Assembly: GCF_022376445.1 (NCBI RefSeq)
Contig: NW_025955008.1
Span: 124,001 to 188,000, forward strand
DNA: 64,000 nucleotides
Origin: Fomitopsis serialis
Lineage: Eukaryota > Basidiomycota > Agaricomycetes > Polyporales > Fomitopsidaceae
Direction: 5' to 3'
Positions 46,029 through 56,295 of the stretch are shown piece by piece. How positions within the stretch are numbered: position 1 is the stretch's first letter; the number at the start of each line of letters is the position of its first letter. Both the position numbers and the translations under genes were made by a program. The notes beneath the pieces were generated by a model that worked only from the letters and a program-made list of their open reading frames with translations, did no database searches and had not been told where the DNA came from.

Positions 46029-47668
46029 TCAGAAACCGGAGTGATGCGCACCATTGTGCATCGTTCCCCTGCCCGTTATTACATCGGACCGGCGATCGAG
46101 AGACAACATACGCAGCTCGAGGCTTTGTAAGTGTCTGTCTTGCTGAGCCATTCTATTCATACGAGTGGCGTTGCGTTGTTCCATGGCCGTTAAGAGGTCC
46201 TCGATACGCCTATGACGGTCCTCGTAGGAATCTAAGGGGGTGTGAGACGGCTGCCGTCCGTCGAAGAAGACACCGCCGAGATGTTGCCCGTCCGCGAGCC
46301 CCAGCCGCTCTTGAGGAACTGAGTCAGGTTCATACCATGGCGGAACAAGCCTGTCCAAGAGCATCGTGATTCGATGAAAGAGCGCCACAAGTCGGTAGGA
46401 CAGGGTTGCGAGTCGGCAGGACAGGGCTACGACCCGGTTAGAGAGGGCTTCGAGTCGGCAGTAGGAGAGGGTTATGAGTCGGTGGAAGAGTGCCATGAGT
46501 CGGTTGGGGAACGTCACAAGGCAAAAGGCGACGACTCCGTAGGAAAATGCTACGACTAGACCGAAGAATGCAACGAGTTGGTTGTGGAGCACCTCAAACG
46601 ACGCCGAGATGAACTTGGCCGGCGCCATCAAATAATCCGTCACGATACCAGACCATTGACTCGGATACTCCCCAGCCTCGTCGTCTTCGCACATGTCGAT
46701 GAGGTCGTCAAGGAACTCATAGCGGCACAAAGGGCAAGATCCATGCTGGTGCCAAAACTTTCAGTGGCTATTAGGCCAACACAAGAGCGCAACGCTCACC
46801 CAGTTGCAGATCCATTCCTTAATGCTACCAGCAGAATGGTTAGTACACTGACAGTACCGTAGTAGACAAGAGTCTAAGTGCTTACCACGTCTTGCAGAAT
46901 ACGTGCCCACATTGAGGGAGTTTGACAACACCTTGCGCTTCATCGAAAATCTCCACCAGCGACTCGTAACAGATTGGGCAGTCATCGGCTGGAGGAGTCT
47001 CGTGTAGCAATATCATTGGCAATGCCGCAAGGCCCGCATGAACGTCATCGAGTACCATCCACTGTTCGGACCGCAGATTAGTGAAAGGGGGAACGCTACA
47101 GGAGAGCCTGACGTACCTTCCCAGGTCCCTCAGCGTCCCGGGAAAGCATCATCTTCGTCACAAGGGGCCAGATGACGGCCACAGTAAGGACCCAGGTCCC
47201 GAAGACTAGTCCTAACAGCACCTTGGCTCTACTCCGGACATCCCCAACTACACCGAGGACGAGTAAAGTGTGCGCGACAACGGCCATGATGCTCCCGGCG
47301 ATGGAGTACTTGCAGACTAGCCCAATAGCACGCCTCGCCAGGCTACCGAACCGGAGAGCGACGTCATCGTCTCGACGTTGGTACTTCCAAGCATAGAACA
47401 CAAGGAGCCAAGGAACTTGCCAAGGGTTGACCATCCATAGGAAGCCGCGATATCCGTGGAATTCGGGTGCGAAGACTTTGCAGATTGGGAAGGGGTAGTG
47501 TGGATCGATGAAGAGGCGACGCAGATCCAGGAATCCGAGGTCGACCGCAACGCTGACTGCGTAGATACGAGTGAGAACGCAGATGAGAAGAAACTCGCAG
47601 AAGTAAGATTTAGGGTGGCGTGAAATGTCGCGCCAGATCATGGTTATCGCTTCGAGTAGAAGTGTCAT
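46029..47668 (-). CDS. Membrane RING-finger protein (probable E3 ubiquitin ligase), four exons
   Basis: Exons are 47668-47117, 47061-46886, 46824-46800 (25 bp) and 46745-46029; introns are 53-60 bp and GT-AG. The product has about 489 residues. The start is the ATG of MTLLLEAITMIWRDISRHPK; the longer upstream frame is not used. The N-terminal 184 residues carry three or four hydrophobic helices. A C3HC4 RING follows at about 212-258 (CPICYESL, QCGHVFCKT, CPLCRYEF; Cys212, 215, 235, His237, Cys240, 243, 255, 258), split by two introns. Residues about 330-385 are a run of heptads (RLMALFH, RLITLSY, RLEALSN, RVVALSC). RING proteins move ubiquitin from E2 to substrate. Confidence 0.85.
46360..46560 (-). 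repeat. Degenerate 21-bp tandem repeat encoding heptads
   Basis: On the minus strand, 21-bp units encode R-[LIV]-x-x-L-x-x about eight times within the last exon of the RING gene. Units are diverged from each other. The exact edges are approximate. Confidence 0.7.
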
Positions 47669-48440
47669 GTTGACTTGCTGAATACTAGCCGTCGCTGCGG
47701 TTGGTAGTGGGCGAGTCGATGAGGGTAAGTTACGTGGGAGACAGAGTCCCGCTGGTCCGTTATATGTTTGACGACCCGGGAGAGGCTGACACGATGCCAG
47801 CTCGACTCCGTGTTCACGTCCCGTCAGCCTCGAGCTCAACGACTCGGAGATCTAGGATCCGCCGTCTATGCCGAATTGTCAGCCTCACCGCGAACGAACT
47901 GCAGACCTCGGCGGCCCCAAAGCTGCAGTTCTGGACCTTCTTTCGTAGTACGGTCCTGCTTGTCTAGCACCAGCGGGCGTTCAAACGTTCAGTTTCAGGT
48001 TATATGGCAGTCTGGACTTTGGAGTCTGGACGTTGCGTTGAACTATGTAAGTTAGGCAGAGAGGAGGACTGGAGGAGGAGGTAGATGCTTCGCGGTCGAG
48101 ACTGACAAGTGAGACGCAACCTGCTCCAGAGGAGCTCCAAGTGCACTCTGCTCCTATCGAACGAGTCAGTCACCTGAAAATCAGAGTAGCGAGTGGAATG
48201 ATCTTACGTTAGACCAATGTTGACGGCACCGGCGGCATACAGCGCCGTGCGGTACCGGTATGCCAAGTTCGAGTGGTTATGCATGCAATCTTCATACCTG
48301 GCAGTGCCAGCGTGCCGTTGAGTTTTTCCGTCCAGCCGATGCAGCGATAATGCGCTGATCTAGACTGCGTAGCAGAGTCCAAAACACGGCGTTGTGGTGG
48401 ACATACCGGGCCGGCCAGCAAAGTATATAAGCATTGGGCT
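47669..48440. other. Upstream region of the RING gene
   Basis: No gene recognised. The segment ends at the left 8-bp target duplication of the hAT-like element. Confidence 0.5.
48433..48440. repeat. 8-bp target-site duplication, left copy
   Basis: ATTGGGCT, repeated exactly at 49881-49888. Confidence 0.85.
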
Positions 48441-49880
48441 ACCGTTACCCGCTAGTCCGTGGATGAAGATCCCGCGCCACACGCCTCAGCCACCTCGCGT
48501 CTCGCGGCCGTCGCCTTCATGCAATGCCCAATACCTCGCTCGAAACTCATCGTATGGCCTCGGCGACCTCATTTTCGGAATCTACGCGTCAAACACTACT
48601 CAGGCATGTTGTCAGAAAGGCCAAATCGAGAGGCAGCTGCGCGCAAGACCCCACAAGAGTCTGGACGAGTCGGCGAACACCCGCACGCAGCTAAACGGCG
48701 CGTGAGTGCCATACATAGTATATACATCGTGGGCCAGGAGACCAGGGTAGGGTGACTGAACTATAGTATCGCGTATACGACGCGATGGAACAGCGGCGAG
48801 TATCGACTCGACGCGCAGGTGCTTGAGGGTCGGGGCGCAGACCGGAGAGCTCGGGGGAAAAACTCTAAGGTTCGTATTTCTGTCTGTCTACTTATACATG
48901 TACATTGGTACTGATCAAATATGACGGTGTCGGATGGCGCACGTCGCACACGGTAGTCTTGAGGCTATCGCCCAAGGCGGGCGATGTTCAGCCGGTGATA
49001 AGCGACAGCGCAAGCATACAACGAGGACCGCATATCGGCCTCGAGTCTAAGGTGAGTTTTGTGAGTACAACTCTATCTATACGGATCTAACATTCCGACA
49101 TATAGTATGTCCCGGACACGGAGAACTCGAGCTCAGGAGTCAAGACCGTTCAAGTGGGTTCATCACTCGGGTGCACATACTGTACAGTGTGCAATTATCA
49201 ATGGTCGTGAATCTTGGCTCCAGGCCTTGGTACTGATGCAATGGTAGACCCTTGATGCACTCATGAAATATTGCATACAGCGTAGAATACCATTTGATTG
49301 TTAGGTGTGAGATTATACCCAACAGTCATGAACTTGAAGACCACTGTATCGGCTCGGCTGGACTTCCTACGAGCAGTAATATTATATCGACAGTGATACA
49401 TATATGAAGATTGAATATAGTGTCACGGTGCGACGTAACTTATAATGTGGTGAACCAGTACTTATCCCATATGCCCGGGACTGCTCGCGCGAGTACAGAA
49501 GGACGAAAGGACAACAACACTAGCATTGAAGACTCACTATACAAACAGCTTCAACCCTGGCTCAATCAACCACTCATAGCACCCTCCAGCCTCCCGACAC
49601 GCGATATGTGACACACACACGCCGTTTACGCTGCGTGCGGGTGTTCGCCGACTCATCCAGACTCTTGTGGGGTCTTGCGCGCAGCTGCCTCTCGATTTGG
49701 CCTTTCTGACAACATGCCTGAGTAGTGTTTGACGCGTAGATTCCGAAAATGAGGTCGCCGAGGCCATACGATGGGTTTCGAGCGAGGTATTGGGCATTGC
49801 ATGAAGGCGACGGCCGCGAGACGCGAGGTGGCTGAGGCGTGTGGCGCGGGACCTTCATCCACGGACTAGCGGGTAACGGT
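48441..49880. mobile_element. Non-autonomous DNA transposon with ~265-bp inverted ends (hAT-like)
   Basis: The 1,440-bp element begins ACCGTTACCCGCTAGTCCG and ends with its reverse complement. The inverted ends run 48441-48705 and 49614-49880 and differ by a few substitutions and a one-base gap. The exact 8-bp direct repeat ATTGGGCT flanks it. An 8-bp duplication is typical of hAT elements, also of P and Merlin types; the end sequence is not the common hAT CAGGG form. The 900-bp interior holds no recognisable transposase, so the element is non-autonomous. The inverted ends explain the twin open frames at 48394-48705 and 49574-49858. Confidence 0.85.
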
Positions 49881-49888
49881 ATTGGGCT
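49881..49888. repeat. 8-bp target-site duplication, right copy
   Basis: ATTGGGCT, matching 48433-48440. Confidence 0.85.
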
Positions 49889-50094
49889 GCCAGAAGCTAG
49901 AGCGATAGCATTGATGTTTGCAGTGAGATGTCATATAGAACACTAGTATCGAAGGAGTGCTGCATACGTTCACCTTTGTAAGTAGGAACTCACGAGCGCA
50001 ATACTTCGAACATGCCCTCCCCAGAGTTGATCGTCGGGACCTAAGAACACAACCTCGATCACCTCTAGTACGTTGACACTCGACCTCTCAGAAC

Positions 50095-50580
50095 ATGAAC
50101 TTCTTCGCTGAGAATGCCGTCTACAAAAACCCGTACGTACATTCACCTCTCCTCACGCCGCCACCCTCTCACACAGCCCGCCCGCCGCCAGCGTGGCGAA
50201 GAGCGGATGTCGATAGCAGCGCAGTTCTACGGCCTCTCCGAGCTCGTCCGCGCCTGCACCACGGAGTACGCGCGGATCACCGCCTCCGACGCGCGCACGA
50301 CTTCCCTCCATGTCCTCCAGGAGTTCACGCCGAAACTCGTCCCGAAGACGATCTCGGTCGGCACCGTCATGACGATCGCCGTCGACGCAGCCGGCAAGAT
50401 CGCGCACACTGGCAGGACCGCCCGAGCGAGGGCATCCCCGACGGCGGGAGCGAGCTGGCGGAGTGGATGCGGGAGACGCAAAGCGAGCTGACAAAGGCGG
50501 TGTTGACGCTGCCGAAGGACGAAGAGGAGGATTTGGAGAGGTGGAGGGGTGGTATGGAGACGCAGTACCGAGGTGAGGGG
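50095..50580 (+). pseudogene. NTF2/SnoaL-like pseudogene, copy C
   Basis: Starts within the conserved segment MNFFAENAVYKNP, after which the intron-like GTACGT...CCAG stretch follows. A short deletion before SIAAQFYGLSELVRACTTEY and a two-base insertion at KIAHTG (KIAHWQ in copy B) break the frame. Later blocks (GIPDGGSELAEWMRETQSEL, EEEDLERW) are readable in a second frame. The N-terminal 48 residues of copy B are missing. Tail-to-tail with the intact F-box gene at 51120-52505. Confidence 0.75.
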
Positions 50581-51119
50581 TGAGCAGGCGGACACGAGGC
50601 CTGTATGATGGTCGTCGCACGTCGCACTGACGGTCAGGTATGTCTTCGGCGAACCGACTACGAGGTATTGCCCAAGTCAGAACGGAAGCGCTGCTCGGAA
50701 GTATCGAATACCGTGCAAACGACTGCGAGTTGCATCCTGGTACGAGGTGGGTATGCGGCCGGGAGAACATCCCTTGTGCAAGACAGCGACGACCGGTGCA
50801 CGGCACTCCAGTCATCCAGGAGTTCATGTCATTGGAGTTCATGTCATAGCTCGTGACGTGGATGGCCGTATTGGACACTGTCGATGACGCCGGCCAGAGA
50901 GCGTGTGGACTAGCAGGACCGTCGGGTGAAGAGAGTCTCATCAGCACGACGATGCTAGTGGAGGTGACACGGAAGGAGACGCAGAGCGAGCTGAGGAAGG
51001 AGATCTTGAGCCTATCGAGGGATTGAAGAAATGATTCGGGTAAGGAGAGATACCGAGGACGGGAAGCATAAACGGGAAAGTGGCGAGCGGCAGAGCACGA
51101 GTGTCATCGGGCACCAGGC
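50581..51119. other. Spacer between NTF2-like and F-box genes (cassette copy C)
   Basis: Similar to the spacers of cassette copies A and B. No separate gene recognised. Confidence 0.6.
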
Positions 51120-52505
51120 TCACAACCAGGTGAGTGCTGGGCGAGCTGGCCACCATCGATTGTCCACAACGGCTTCAAACCAGCCTCCGCCGGAGCGAGA
51201 GTAAGATTCATAATCGAGCGCTTTGCAAACGACAGCGATGCGCATCCCTGCATGCAGGGCGTCCTGTAACTTTTTCCGGTAGATGGGAGCCAAGTCTGGT
51301 AACTTGGTTTGCCGATGAGTGGGGATGCACCAACTCAATGTCAGCGTCACGGCGGGGCACCTCCGATGCAACGAAACCAAGGCCTTCGGCAACTCCACCC
51401 AGTCAACGGCATACTGAGAGTCACTTTCGTCAAACGCATCGAAGTGTAGGTTCAATTCTCGCAGGCTGCTCGAATCAAGGCTCGAGATGAACAAAGGGAT
51501 GATCGACCCGCGGTTCGTGCGGGGACTGTACATGAGGTCGAATGACAGGATAAGGATCTTGAGGGACCGGTGGTGAGACAAGCCCTGGCTCATCAGCCAA
51601 TCTATGCCTGCGTGACCTGTTCAGTTCAACGAGACATGCGACTAGTTTGGGCTCTTACGTTGGGCAGCCTCGTCAACCTCGAGTTCCAGCATCTCCAGAG
51701 TCCGTGCAGATCTGTGAAATATCTCGTTCAACGCATGCCCACCGAAGTCTGCCTGCCGGAGCCTAGGTATCCACAGCAGCCTTCGTAGCTCTAGCTCGTA
51801 GGGGGCTTCTAAGAATGCATTCATTGCGTCTTGCAATGGAACGGGATTGCCTAACCAGCGTTCGAAGCGCAATTCCTGGATGCATACGCGGATATCGGTG
51901 CTCTGGGTGGTATCCCGGTGGACGTCGTCGAGGATCAGGTCGTTGATTTCAGAGATCCGCAGAGTAGTCAAGGAAGGAAATGCAGAGATGAGTTGCAATA
52001 CCTCCCTGACAGTACGGACCGATGTTCGCTGCAGGACCAACGTCTTGAGCCGAGGGAAAGCACAGACGGACGTAAAGACGCCGCGAAGATCAACGTCGGT
52101 ATCGGCGCCTTTCGGACTGGCCAGATCCAGGAAGTTCTGCCACTCAAATTGACGCACAACCAGAGTATCGGTGTTGGGGATGTGGCGCAGAATCTGGCAT
52201 AGCAAGTCGTAGCGCTGCCCCTTCCGTCTGCCCCTCTGCCGAAGACCCATCGTCGGCAAATGCAGTTCCCGTACGAGGGCACCTACGCCCACACCGCCGG
52301 ATGCTTCTGAGGTCGACTCGAGCACGGCGAGAAAGCGCAGACAGTGTCGTACTTTCTTTAACTTGACTGTTCTGAAGAAGTGCAGACGCGCTGTCGGGAG
52401 CCAAGCGGAGCAAGTCTGGCTACACGTCTTCAGTGCGGAAGGGTCGTCGTGTAGGTGGTCCAGCACTTGTTCTTGAATTTCGATTGGCAGCTCTGGGGCT
52501 GGCAT
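51120..52505 (-). CDS. F-box-like protein, two exons
   Basis: Exon 1 runs 52505-51659, a 51-bp phase-1 intron 51658-51608, and exon 2 51607-51120, giving about 444 residues. The start is MPAPELPIEIQEQVLDHLHD. The F-box-like motif is followed by the leucine-rich body (LLCQILRHIPNTDTLVVRQF, FTSVCAFPRLKTLVLQRT, SAFPSLTTLRISEI) and, after the intron, WLMSQGLSHHRSLKILILSF. It is the intact partner of the broken copy at 37501-38882, and is divergent to the broken copy at 53194 over a shared 688-bp upstream region. Confidence 0.85.
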
Positions 52506-53193
52506 GTCGAGACTTTCGATGTCCTCGAACGATGCTGATGATTGACCAGGTAAGTTCTATCATGGGCGAGAATTGCACACTTACTAGTTAATAACAAGCC
52601 TGCAGCCTGCCGTTGTCTTCGAGGGCAAGCGTTATATGTCCAGTATCTGCGTGCTTTCTGTTCGCCGGACTCGTTGCAGAAAGCTGAGGGCCCGGGTCGA
52701 TTACAGCTACAGTACGAGGTGACAGTAGTAGTAAGAATTCGGGTACGTCTCGTTTGGGTCCTTCGTGGCCGGCAATTCCCGACTGCCCATCGACTCGGAT
52801 GCAGCCGCCACTGCCACTGGCAGTCATCACCGGCACCTCGTACGCGTCTTGAGCTTGTTGGCAAACGTGTCGACGTTGCGAGCACCGTCCTCCCACGAAG
52901 AACTCGTGTTGGTCCAAGAATCTTGTCGTGCAGGGACCTTCAAGTTTCCAGTCAATTTGACATCTTGGACTGAACATTTGGTGGGCCGGAGCAACTAACC
53001 GCGCGAGCCATGTGTAGGTAGATCACAGCTGTCGCTGGCGCACCAATATCGGTCAAGCATCAAGCTCGAAGGCCACCGAGGAGGTGCTGCATAACGCAGT
53101 AAGTCGCCAATCATTGAATAAGTGTATGGCATCAGGAGCTCACGACGCTCATCGGCATTTGCAGATATTGTAGTCACTGAGACATAATGCATA
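52506..53193. promoter_or_regulatory. Shared upstream region of a divergent F-box pair (right copy)
   Basis: Reverse-complement counterpart of 36840-37500, between the same two F-box types. It presumably contains both promoters. No factor site identified. Confidence 0.5.
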
Positions 53194-54567
53194 ATGCCCC
53201 GCCCGGAGCTGCGCATTGAGATCCAAGAACACATCCTCGATCACCTCTACGATGATCCTCCGACCCTCAGAGCGTGCTGTCTCACTTGCTCTGCTTGGGT
53301 CCCGACGACGCGACTGCATATCTTCAGGGCCGTCAAGTTGCGTAACACGAGGAACTGTCTGCGCTTCTTTGGCACTCTGGAATCGACCTCAGAGGCACAC
53401 AGCGGTGGAGGCGTAGGCGCCCTTATCCGCGAACTGAAGCTGCCGACTATGAAACTCTGTCAGGAGGACAGGAAGAAAGGGATGCCCTTAGACTTGGTGT
53501 GCCAGGTCCTACGCCATCTTCCCAACGTTGAGGTCCTCATCATGGAACGCTTTGACTGGCGCAGTCTCGCGGAATCTCTCATTCCGGATGACTCCAAGGT
53601 TAGCCTGGTGCACGCAATACGTTCCGTCTTCCCTTTCCCCCGCTTGAGCAGGTTGGTTCTACGGAGCATGACCATTCGGTCGCCCTCGGAGGTCCTACAG
53701 CTCATCTCTACGTTTCCCTCTATGGCTTTCCTGTAACTTTCCGGGATCACCGGTGGTTCCAGAACAGGCGGCCCTTACGCGACCATTACTCGTTGCAAGA
53801 CCGCCCGCATCCACATTCAAGAGCTGGTTGTAGACAGCTGGACTAGCTCGCCACCTGTTCTTGACAAAATATTGAAGGGCTTGTTGAAGCCTCCTTTCGA
53901 CCTGCGGCCGAGAACACTGCGGTGGAAGTGTTCCGATGGGATGAGAGCCTCGAATGACTCGGGTACGCCGGCGTTGACTGAGATGTTCCGTAGAGTTGAG
54001 GAGACGCTCAAGAAATTTGAGGTTAACTTTGACCGCGACGGTATGACCCAGTCTGCCTTGCATATTCTGACTCAGCTTATGATGATATCGTGTATAGGAT
54101 GGTTGAGGAAAAACGACATCTCTCGGCATCATTCGCTGACTGTCCTCACTCTGACGTTTCGCTTCTCCCGATATCGCCCAGCTATTTGACCATCTATCCC
54201 CGCATTTATCTCGCAGATCAACTCGGTTAGCCTGCGGGAAGTGAAGCTGCAATTTGAAGACCTCAATTCCCGCCTCCACTGGGGTTTTGTCACCTGGAAG
54301 GAGATGACGGAGGCCCTCTTGTCCCTGCATGAGAGGTATCCATCTGCAACAGTCGCATTCACGTTCACGTTCGCGTACTATTGGGACGTGCCGTCTATTG
54401 TCGACCCTCTGAAGGCGCGCATCAAACGTGTCATTGAGGCGGGGATGCGCGTGTCTGTCGTACTTACGGGACGCCGTAATACTATCAGCTACCGTCCGTC
54501 CTCACATGGTGCTCGGGACGTTGTGTGGTCGCCAGTGTGGTCGAAACAGACATGGCTGTCGGTGTAG
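53194..54567 (+). pseudogene. F-box-like pseudogene with two nonsense codons
   Basis: The frame starts with MPRPELRIEIQEHILDHLYD and matches the intact copy at 35468-36839 block by block. A TAA at 53734-53736 replaces GAA after SMAFL, and the same frame then continues openly (LSGITGGSRTGG, RIHIQELVVDSWTSS). After the phase-1 intron (GTATGA...ATAG, about 54042-54098) a TGA at 54187-54189 replaces the TGG of a conserved Trp before PSIP. The last exon ends at 54567. Both lesions are single substitutions, so they are unlikely to be homopolymer errors. Confidence 0.85.
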
Positions 54568-54949
54568 TATCGTGGACGTGTTTAGCCCCTATTACTCGCT
54601 CTATTGAACAGTCCGGTGCCTGCATGTACCGTACAATGAACAACATATCCTTCGAATTGCTGTGGAGGGCATCGCCATCGCGACAACTCATGAGCACTCG
54701 GCCACGGACTCTAGAGTCCTGTTGAAGCTCAAGTATGCTGAGTACTCGAACGCAACTCGCAGCAATGACGAACAAACGAGATGCAAGTAGCCGAGGACTC
54801 ACCGTCAATCTCTCTGTCCACGAGTATGAAGCCAATATGGGGAGGCCACAGTATGAGAAACATTGCTGCGACGATATGTACGTGCGACTCATCCATCGGT
54901 GTCGTACTACCATCATACTCGCATCGTGCACAGTCCCAACTCCCCTGGT
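54568..54949. other. Intergenic region between F-box copy and carrier gene
   Basis: Part of the inverted duplication; the counterpart is in 34748-35467. No gene recognised. Confidence 0.5.
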
Positions 54950-56295
54950 TTACGCACTCCGCATGAACATCAAGACAGCTTCGTATGTCGCCCATGCAAT
55001 CGCCGAATTTAATGGCTTGCGCGAGAGCCTGAGGAGAGCACCATCGAAGAATCCGAGTAGCCCGCGCTCCTATCAAATACCGGAACATCGTGCATGAGGA
55101 TGAAGAACGAAGCGTGGCAGGCGTTTCACGCACCCGTTGGATCGTAAGAATGCTCCGATTGAAACCTTGGTATTTCGCATCGGTGCGGACTTGCATCTTT
55201 GTCTAGAAGAATCACCCGTAAGAGAACATAACTGTAATAAGAAAGAACGCGCCTTCACGACGTCCAGCGGATGAGTAGCCAGCGTCGCGAGGGCGCCTGA
55301 GGTTGCAGCTGACAACCCGTGCACAATTCCGGACTGCGCTGATGAGGTAGGCGATGCAAGGATTGCTGACGAAGACAGGTCAGTTCCAGGTCGGCTGTAC
55401 ATGCATCATGGTTCGGATACGTACATAATTCATGCTTCAGCTGTTCGTAACAGAGGACGAAAAGCCCCGCATACGGAGCATCGCGGAGAGAGGTAGCGAC
55501 TACGCCACGAAAGAGCTCAGACGGCCCTGCGCGTGTCAAGGAGCCTATCGCGCTAGTCATGCTGCTGTACTGGTAAAGTTTGCTCTGCATCGCGTGTGGT
55601 GGATGTCAAGATATTAGAATTAGTGAATGCGGCAGCGCACCTCGTACCGAGCTTTCAGCACGGTGAACGGGTTCAGTAGCGCGCCGACCGCCACGCGAGT
55701 AAAGGCTCCGGCGAGAAGGTTTCCCTGCTTGTTCAATTTTGGGAGGACTGAGCCTGAACTTGTACGCTCTGACCCGGCGGCGAAGTAGGCGGTCGTAGCA
55801 AGCGTTGTACGTATTTGGTTCATGCCGGCGAAGTAGAGCGCGACACCGGGGACGTTACTGACCAACATTGAGTCATGGCTGGTGAGTCTAAGGAGATCGG
55901 GGACGTACCGCAAAAGTGTTGGCGCCGTTCCTCGCCATAGTCCAAGTACGCCGTCTGTACGCACGATGTCGCGTACAAGTGAGACAACTGTACCTGTATG
56001 GCTAGAGAAGATGACTTCAGGATCCACGTCAAACGTGAATAACATACCGTGATGTTGACACCCTCCCATCCCCCTGCTGCATGCGCGTCTTCAGCAGGTC
56101 AACTAGTGCACGCACTCAGAATGTTACCACTGGACGGCATCCTACTAGATGTTCAGCAACACTCACGCGGCTGCAATGTTATGGTAGAGGCCAGGCCGGA
56201 AATGGCTCCTAGAGCTAGTGTCATCCCCTCGATTGAAGCAACGGACACATGCATAGAGCCGTACCAGAGAGAAGGTGCTGCCCCGCATTGCTCAT
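54950..56295 (-). CDS. Mitochondrial glycine carrier, SLC25A38/Hem25-type, nine exons
   Basis: Exons: 56295-56265, 56214-56167, 56102-56048, 56001-55909, 55857-55641, 55584-55425, 55365-55253, 55202-55134, 55069-54950; total 906 bases, 301 residues, close to the family's usual length. Every junction keeps the frame. Introns are 46-64 bp and GT-AG, except the seventh (55252-55203), which fits a GC-AG intron. The three carrier signatures are QPLDLLKTR, NPFTVLKAR and HPLDVVKTK. SLC25A38-like stretches include HLLSGALGAISGLAS, RNVPGVALYFAGMNQIR, SLRDAPYAGLFVLCYE and FDGALLRLSRKPLNSAIAW. The protein lies in the inner mitochondrial membrane and imports glycine for heme synthesis. The last 31 codons were copied to 34655-34747. 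Confidence 0.92.

Noticed and set aside
48394..49858. Two nearly identical open frames on opposite strands
   Set aside because: Explained by the inverted ends of the 1,440-bp element; no domain in either.
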